Shown one piece after another: positions 47,717-56,700 of a stretch of DNA of 64,000 nt (the first letter of the stretch is position 1; the number at the start of each line of letters is the position of its first letter). The position numbers were made by a program, and so were the translations under genes. The notes under the pieces are model-generated. The model was not told the DNA's origin and did no database searches. It saw nothing but the letters and a program-made list of their open reading frames with translations. The DNA is from Megalopta genalis (lineage: Eukaryota > Arthropoda > Insecta > Hymenoptera > Halictidae): contig NC_135014.1 in NCBI RefSeq assembly GCF_051020955.1, positions 39,946,742 through 40,010,741 of the forward strand, written 5' to 3'.

Positions 47717-50700
47717 GAAGTGAAATTGTATACTTCTACTTCGCAAATGAAGTTTTCATTTTTTTTTATTTTCTTTCCCTAATGTGTTTTCTGCAGCGTA
47801 AGGTGATGTTTTCCGCTGTTAGGGGAATTGTAAAATAATATTTTGTTACAACTATACATATGATATCTCTTCTAAATTTTCAGCTACATCGCCTCAATGA
47901 TTCGACGAGCTGGAATGTTTCGAATTTCACTAGATAGTATCTATTGGGTTGTTGCAAATGTAATTTCGGTTTTCTAAATAGATAGTTTACAAAAGAACCT
48001 AAATTATTTTTGAAACAACTCAATATCACAGACTTGGGATCCGTATATCACAGACATTGCATGCAGTGCTTCTTTTTGCAGTATTAGTACTGTAAAGGTA
48101 CTAATTAATACTGTAAAGTTAATTATAAAATTAACGTTATAAATACCCATCTGCAAGAAAAAATGTATTGGGTTGGCAACTAAGTAATTGCCGATTTGTT
48201 CGATGAAATAACAAATTTTTTTTTACTTGGAATGAAGTTTAATCCGTAATGTATTTTCCATTTTGTTCGATGACCTTTTGCCGTCTCTCTGACAACTTGA
48301 AAATTCCATGCTCGTAGAAATTCTGATCCTTTTCGGCCAAAAACTGAGTTAAGTGAGATTTTACAGCGTCATCATCGTTAAAAGTTTTACCACGAAGGGA
48401 GTTGTCCAGGGATCGAAATAAGTGGTAATCCGATGGCTCGAGATCAGGGCTATATGGTGGGTGTAACATCAATTCCCAACCAATATCCATCAATTTTTGC
48501 CGAGTGGACAAAGACGTGTGCGGCCTAGCATCGTCCTGCTGGAAAATGACACCTTTACGATTGACCAATTCTGGTCGCTTTTCCTTGACCGCTGCATTCA
48601 ATTTGTCCAGTTGCTAACATTCACGGATAATAAAAAATAACATAATGATAATAATAATAATAATTTTATAATATAACATTTACGGATATCATAAAAATGG
48701 AAGTGAGAGACATCTGTAACTGAAATCGGCAATTACTTAGTTGCCAACCCAATATAAAACTATTGCTGTATGTGTACCATCACTAATTATGTAATTAGTG
48801 AAAATAATTGCTCAACTGTCCATTAATATAATTATACTTTATATCGTATTTCTGTAGTACATGTTTCATAAATACTATTTCCATAATTTAAATGTTCACG
48901 CCGTATACACTTATTGCCTCCAAATAATATTCAGCACCCGTAGTAGAAATACAATATACAGGAAGAACATTCGCTTCTTGCTAACGTGCCTATTTTTCGT
49001 GAATTATCGGTAACGCTGTGTGCAAACGAAATGGTAAGGGGGCTCTAGAGCCCTCCAAAACTAAGACAGAAAAGCCCGTAACATGCAACGTCTGTATTCT
49101 TAATCTTCATTGAAGATTTTAGTTCATGAAAATTGCAAAAGATTTTTGTCTGTGCCTGCAGATCACAAGACAATTTTTAGATATGTGTAATGTTAAAAAT
49201 ATTTATGTATGTACATACACATTGACAATGATGTAATTATTATTTGCTATCTACTTTAATTATTAGGATAAAAGTAAGGTGAGAAGCTTCTCCTGTACAA
49301 TCTTCAGTTTCACATTACGAACAAAGTATTTGGAAACTCTTAAAATTGCATGCAAGACAAAGTAGATCTTAATGGAAGACATTGAGGTAAAATACAATTC
49401 ATTCGAAACTCTGTATTGGACTTTCTTTTCGATAGCAGTTTGAACTTCAAGAGCATTTAAACTCTTTTAAACAGAAAGTTCTGACCAATAGAAATGTAGT
49501 ATCGGTACAAACGTTTAGACAACGCGATAAGAATGAGTTTCGAGTTTTCATATGAATTATAACAAATTTAATATCTTTCTGCATCTACAGTAGACAAAAC
49601 TTGTTATTTTAATTCGTTTTTTTTTGCAGGAGTATAATGGTTATTAAATCACATGCGTAACTTCTCCCTTCCATAGAAAAAATTTCATTAACCTAATGCT
49701 CTGGGATACTTGAAGCAAAATTAGTACTGCTATTATAAACACGCCTCTTTTCAGGCGTCGCACTATACTCAGTAGACTGTGTATATTTAAACAATAATAT
49801 GTATTCTAAGAAAATTAAATTTAAAATTTGCCTCTGTCCGTATTATCAATGTGACAAACATTAATTTGCCATTACTTCGTAATTAATAGGGCAAATATGC
49901 AGAACGATATTCCATCTGTGGTAGATCGTTATCTGAGCGCTGTGTCATGAATTGTCGTTTTGCTTGTCCAAAAGTTTTGGGATAGTGTAAGTCGTCAAAG
50001 TATTATAAATTTTCACGGAAATTAATTACACAGTTATACATATTTATATTCGTGAAATTGTTGCGAAACTGTGTCATTCGTTTGACCAAAATCTACTTAT
50101 TGTTAAAAATTTCAAGCGTGAATAAAGTGAGCAATTTAAAGTGATAATCAAATAACTAATACTCTCGCATTAATGAAGTAATTGAGTATTGAAGTAATGA
50201 AGTAATTACATATAATTAGGTTTAGAATCCTGGAATACTTATTGAAGCTTCTGGTTCAATGTGACTTTGCTATTTTTTTTATGAGAACTGTTGAGTTTTG
50301 ACCCATAGTTCCTTTGAGACTATTGTTCATCCTGACGAGTACTATAAGATGCCATAATAAAAAAGTTTACGGCAACGTCTCTTTTTTATGAAATCTCCAC
50401 CCATTCCAAAGGTTTAGAATCACGCTGTAACAGTAACATATAATTTCCTAACATTCTGTATAATTGGACGGTTTAGAAGCTAACCGGTATAAGTCCACTT
50501 TTCTTTGAAAATCAATTACGCGGTGCAAACACATCTTTATCATAGGATCTTTCGATCGATAAATCAATATAGTAAATTTCTTTATAAATAAATGGCAGCA
50601 CTCATGTTGACCACGTAACGACTAAACAAAATTGTTTATAAGGAAGTGTTCTTTTCTAAAAAAAAACATTAATGTTTCGTTTTGTTTCTCTTTCGGTCAA

Positions 50701-53700
50701 GTTCATTTATATGCCATCCTGTGATAAAACTGTTGCATTGCATTATTAGCGGCATCTTCGTTTATCGTAATTATATGGTTAATGGACTTGCAACGATTGG
50801 CTTCTGAGCCGTCCAATTGATGATTCAGTTTGTTTAGATAGGGGAAACAGGATGACCGACCCTTCGCGCTTCGAAGATATTCAAAGATGAAAATTTCACT
50901 GGGTTTCCAGCGCAGAGTTAATTAACAGTTACTATGATGAGAACTAAGCTCTCGTAAATGTAATTGGCGCGGAATTCCGCAGGTATCTGGGTTGATCGCT
51001 TGGGTTGCACAGTCGACTGGCTCTTCCATTGCCTTGTTTGAAGATTTGTAAATATAATAGCGTTATGTTGCTACACCCCTTAACACACACACACACACAC
51101 ACGGGAGAGTTGTATCTTTTTTTTTATTTTTAAATATATCCGATATGAATCGCTTTGGGTGTACGATGGAAAAGAACTTGTTAAGTATGCGTTTAGCAGG
51201 AATCTCTTTGAGTGTATGACGCAAAAGAACTTGTTACGTGTGCCTTCGGTAGGAATCACTTTGAGTGTATAGTGGAAAAGAACTTGTCAACAAGTGCACG
51301 TTCGAAAGGATTCTCATAATTTGAAGGAAAACGGTGTATTTATATGGGTCCTAAACTTGAGTGGTGAGAGTTCAGAAATCATAAGAGGCCAGAGTTTTGT
51401 AGATGGCATGGCTTGGCAATGATTCGAATATGATGTGGCAAGGACAAAGATCGAGCATGAGGATGCGTTAATGTTGAAATCATGGGTTTGTAGAAAGATT
51501 TTTGGATGTTCGGATTGGTTAAAAAACAGGAAGCCGGGTATCTACATATGCACGTATAATGGAATGACGTTATTATGAAATATAACGTTAACAATAAAAA
51601 TAATGATAAATGATGATCGTAACAGTAATAGTAATAATAATAATAACAATAATAATAATAAATACTAGTAGTGAGAATGTAACAATAGCTTCTTAAATCT
51701 CATAATGAGACTAATTACAAACTCCCGAAAAATTTAGAGAAATCATTTTATTGTTTACCTGCAAGAATGAAATTTTTAAATTTAACAGTAAATTCTGATG
51801 GATCACACATATTTCCGAAGTACTCTAAACAAAATGATTAAATCTAACTTAGTTAGCGTTTTATGTAAAATACATCTTTCAAATTTATGAAAATTCATGA
51901 CATTGCCCTCAAACAGTAATCTGGTTAACGTAGGATGTTCTGTAAGCAAAGGATACACTAATTTGGTTTTGCTTCTTGTGGTTATTTGAAAAAGTATACA
52001 ATTTATTTTGGTTATGTCACTATTATGAAAATTATTAAAAAATTACGTTTAGTAACCATCTATTGTTTATATACGTGTTGACTCTGTCCTAACTACTATA
52101 TTTGTAATAATTTGTGTTTGCTGTAATGCAATGTTAAATGAAGTTTGTGTTATAGCTACTTAACTTATAGTCTTTTTTTAGCACGTGTTTATCGAAGCTT
52201 TTATTTAGACGTAAATTGAGACTTTTATTTAATATGAAAGCTTTGTATTAGTACCTTCTGCTTTGTGAACAGTTTGTTTAAGAAACTGGATGCTACTCCA
52301 GCAATTCCAGGAATATAATACTTTCCCGGATCTTTAATGGTCTGAATTTATTGACAAAAGTATGCGGTGTAAAGTTTTGGCATCCGTCGACTCGGACATT
52401 CAGACATAGGTACATACCATAATGAAATTCCAGCGTTAACGAATGAATCCCACAGCAGCGTAATTAAACAGGAACCAAGAATAATAGACATTTAGGTTGA
52501 TGGTTATAGCAATAAGTGTATTCGCGAATCTTTTTTTATTCGCAAATCAGTGGAAATTTAATTCATATATTAGGTCCCTTTTATATTCTCTTTTTATTAT
52601 TACATATAAAAATTATCACAATTCTAGAGCAAACATCTTGTATAGTAAACTTTCATTCATTCTTATTTTTTTTCGAATTTCTACAACTGGTAATTAAAAA
52701 AATATTTCATTTAATTTTCCTTTCTTCAAATTTTTGTATGAAGATAAAAACATTCGTAGCCTACGAATAAGAAACGCCGAGTTTAAAATCTTCTTCGAGA
52801 TATGAAATTAGGAAATATTTTTGTCAATATATATAGTGGAATATATAATAGTTAACAAAACTTGTGAACTGTAGAATTAATTGTACAGTTAACAGAACTT
52901 GTTAATAGTAGAATTAAGTACACACAGATAACAGAACTTGTTAACAGCAAAGTCAATTACACAGTTAACAAGATCTTTTAACAATAATAGTTATTAGGTT
53001 TAATAGGAATATTAATTTCTATTTTGATTTAATTAACAATTTTATCATTATCGTAGACAAAGCAATTGTATACACTCGGTTTATAAATAATCTGTTTGTC
53101 ACCGAATAAGGATTTAGTTTCAAACTCATTTCAAGGAATTAGAAGCTTTCCCTCAAGATTCTGCCCCTTAACGTTTCATGTAACCAAGACAGAATACCTA
53201 ACAATACAAATTACATCTCCTGTCGTCGTATTAATTGTAAGAATAAGACGCAACTTTTTCCGAGGACGCAGCACATTATTTCGTAGAGCCGGGAAGTACC
53301 ATTATTATCCGTTGTTGCAAATGGTAGATACTCGGTTAGACTGTGTTTTAAGATATCGGAGATTGAAAGGAGATGCCTGAAGTTGTAATAGCTGTCCACT
53401 TCCATTATTGCGGTCTTGGAACGGTAGGGTGGAATGTGCAGCTATTATCACTTCAAGTATCTCTGGTCAGAAAACAACAGAGTTAGTATTTGTAAGCATA
53501 AATCAAAGTAACGAGTATATCGTTTCTCGTTAATAAAAGAATAAATTAATTCAACAACTTGCAATGATTATAATGAGAGACAGAAGCACACGGAAATATT
53601 ATTGCGATATTAAAAAGCGCAATGATTTTGAACACAGTATTTTAGAAATATTCGTCGAATGAAGGGAAACCGTAATAACGAGTTTGCTTTGCTGCGAATA

Positions 53701-56700
53701 TAATGAAAAAGTTAGCAGAGACACATTGATGGGAGCTTTTAAGAATTAATGCGATTAAAATACACGACAGCTTTTAGTAAAATAGTTTTACGAGGCTGCA
53801 TTTCTTGCAATTTTAAACGAGTTACTTTAAGATTACACCTGCAGCGATAACTCAATTTAACAGATTAGACTTAAGCGGATCTCTGTTCCAAATAAAAATG
53901 TTCTGCTTCGATTGCAACAAGTGGAAGCCAAGAACAGCTTTTCTTCTCCCCGTAAGAGTTTTAATGCATTCAGAATAAGCTATGGATACTGTTTTAAATT
54001 GGACTCACTCGGTTTAGTCATAGATGCATAAATTGTGCAAACTATATGTGTTTTAAACGGTCGTATACGTTAACGTTGCATATGACAATGAACCTGTTAC
54101 TCAAGTCAACTTAAAGTTCTAGCTAAAATTGCAGCTACAACCAAGTCTGAAACTAAAGTTTACTATTATATTATAAGTTCATTGCGTAATTGAATTGAAA
54201 TTCACGGCCTATTTCTCGCTAGAGAAATATTTTCAGAAGATTAGAATCTGTGCTCTCTCGTTGAGGACAGTCGCCAGATTGAAAACTTGTTGATTAAATT
54301 CCGCGTGGAAGACTGAAAACTGGTACAAAGAAAATCGATAAGAAGCGACAGGCTCATAGCTGTTCTTGTACATAGAAGTGTGCAACTAATATATTGTGGC
54401 TGGGCGAAATGAACTCTCGTTAGACTGCAACGGACAGCAGAAACGATAATTTGAATATCTTTGAGGAACGTAATTTAACCAAATTTCATTCTAGTATTCG
54501 ATGTACCAGTTTCTTCGAAAATAGCACACTTCTGTGAAATTCAAACATCCTGTTCACTTCAATCATGTCGCGCGCTGCATATTGCACATGTACATCCTCG
54601 ACTAAAAGAAATCCAAAACGATTGACATTTGGTTGCGCAGACCACTTCGCTTGATAACGCAAAGTCCGTCACTAATCTTGTGTCATCTTTCGACATCAAC
54701 GATTTCTGATGCCGTATTCTCGTTCATCTGCAGAATGTGCTTTTTACATTTTCCAACGTAGACACACAAAAATATTAGAAAATGGAACAGCTATTCGGTA
54801 TGCAATTGTTTGGTAAAAATTCTAAATGCATGTTCGAATTCAAATTTGACTTTCGAGCTACGAATAAAATACATTTGCAAGAAAATGTGATCGTTAGTTT
54901 CTAACACATTTTGTTAGACGGTTTTTAGCATACTTTAGTCGCGATTACACAGTTTTTTAAATATGTTTTATTCACAGTGACACAGTTTTTTTAAACAGAT
55001 TTTATTTACAATTACACAGTTTTGTCGCGTAATTTTGTTTTAATTTCGTTTAGCTTTCTGGTTTATAACAGAAAACGATTACGAGTAAAATATGGATTTG
55101 ATAAAAAATTTAATTTTTCTCAGCACAATAACATTTCGCTTACGTGTTTACTTAATTACGTGTTTAATAAAAACACGTTTCATATTTTAAGTTGCTATTC
55201 GTGCAATTTACGTTCGTTGAACATAATATTTTTACTATGATGTAAACGAGTCTTTACACGACGTTTACCAGACAATTTTTCTCCATGCTACTCAATATGT
55301 AAACGGAGACCTAGCTTGATCTTCCTCCTTTTCCTATTTGTTTATTCAAAGGAATTTATATTCAGCCACAGTAAAACGTTTGAATCTGCGTGACCTGTAT
55401 TGCGGTGGTCAGCGTGGAACATCAATTTGTGTTTGATTAACGTTTGTACGTAATCTCTCTGGAGATGTGTCAAAAAGCTGAATTGATAATGGCATTATTT
55501 ATTCAGTATAGTAGCCACACTGTGAGATTTTGAATTGATATCTTGTACGTGGATTATTGCAAAGCTCTCGCCAAATAATGATACTGTGTATGTACACATC
55601 CACTCTATGTAAACATTACAAATCCAGAGAACGTGCTTTAAGGCTTTAGCCAAAGTGCTTCTCGTGACAAATACATATATACACCGCGTGCGACAAATAA
55701 ACTATTACAAGCTTTTTTGGCTTCATCATTTTTTAATTAAATGATGCAAGAGGGAACATTGTTGAGTATGCAATATATTTGGTGGAAAGGGGGGGGGGGG
55801 GAGCAACTGGTATAAGGACAAATGTTGCCCCCTTTCTCCGATTGGCAAAAGAAAAATATTACCAATAGAAATTGTGGTTCAAGAATAATACCAAAATATA
55901 ATAATAATAAATATTGTTTAATCGTAACATTAATAGATGAGAATAAAAATATGCTTTAAGCGTAACATTTAATAACGATACAAAATACCATTTTGTCCTA
56001 TACAAAAAAGAGAAAAAAGAAATTGTCAGTATTCATTAGATACTTATTTCTGCTAACCTTTCAATTGTTTTGAATACACATTTCACAAAGTTAGAAGCGT
56101 CCCCTTGAAGAAGACCATTGAAACTAGAGCATAGTATGGAAATGACAAGTAATCAGTTTCCTGCCTGTGACACTATGCTCCTTGGATGAATTGTTCTTGT
56201 AATTTATTTTTACAAACGTATGCACCAGACGTTCATTGTTACCGTTAAATGGGTCATTTAAGAGAATGCGTCTCATTTATCGTGTTTCCTCTCTAATCAT
56301 TTTGTTGTCGAACAAAAAGTTAACTGCATATGCTTGGAAAATTTAATTGTGCAAAAGATATTTTAAATGTCAAAGTGCAAACAATCATTTCTTTTACCAA
56401 TAATTTTACTCATTTTAGATCATGAATAACTGAATCATAAAAAATTGTATCATTATTGAGTTATTTTTAAATAATTAACAGTAAACAAGCAATATTGATT
56501 AGTTATTAATAGACTGTGAATTTGACGCATTTGTAACAAAAACGAGTTTGACGTATAAAACGGTGAAGACAATAAATATGGAATAAATATCTGTGTAGCT
56601 TCTGTACTTTCTAATTAATGCAGACAATTTTTATTTTGCATGAAGATCCGCAATCTAGTTATTAATATCATCTTCTTGTTATTATTTTAGTTATACATTG

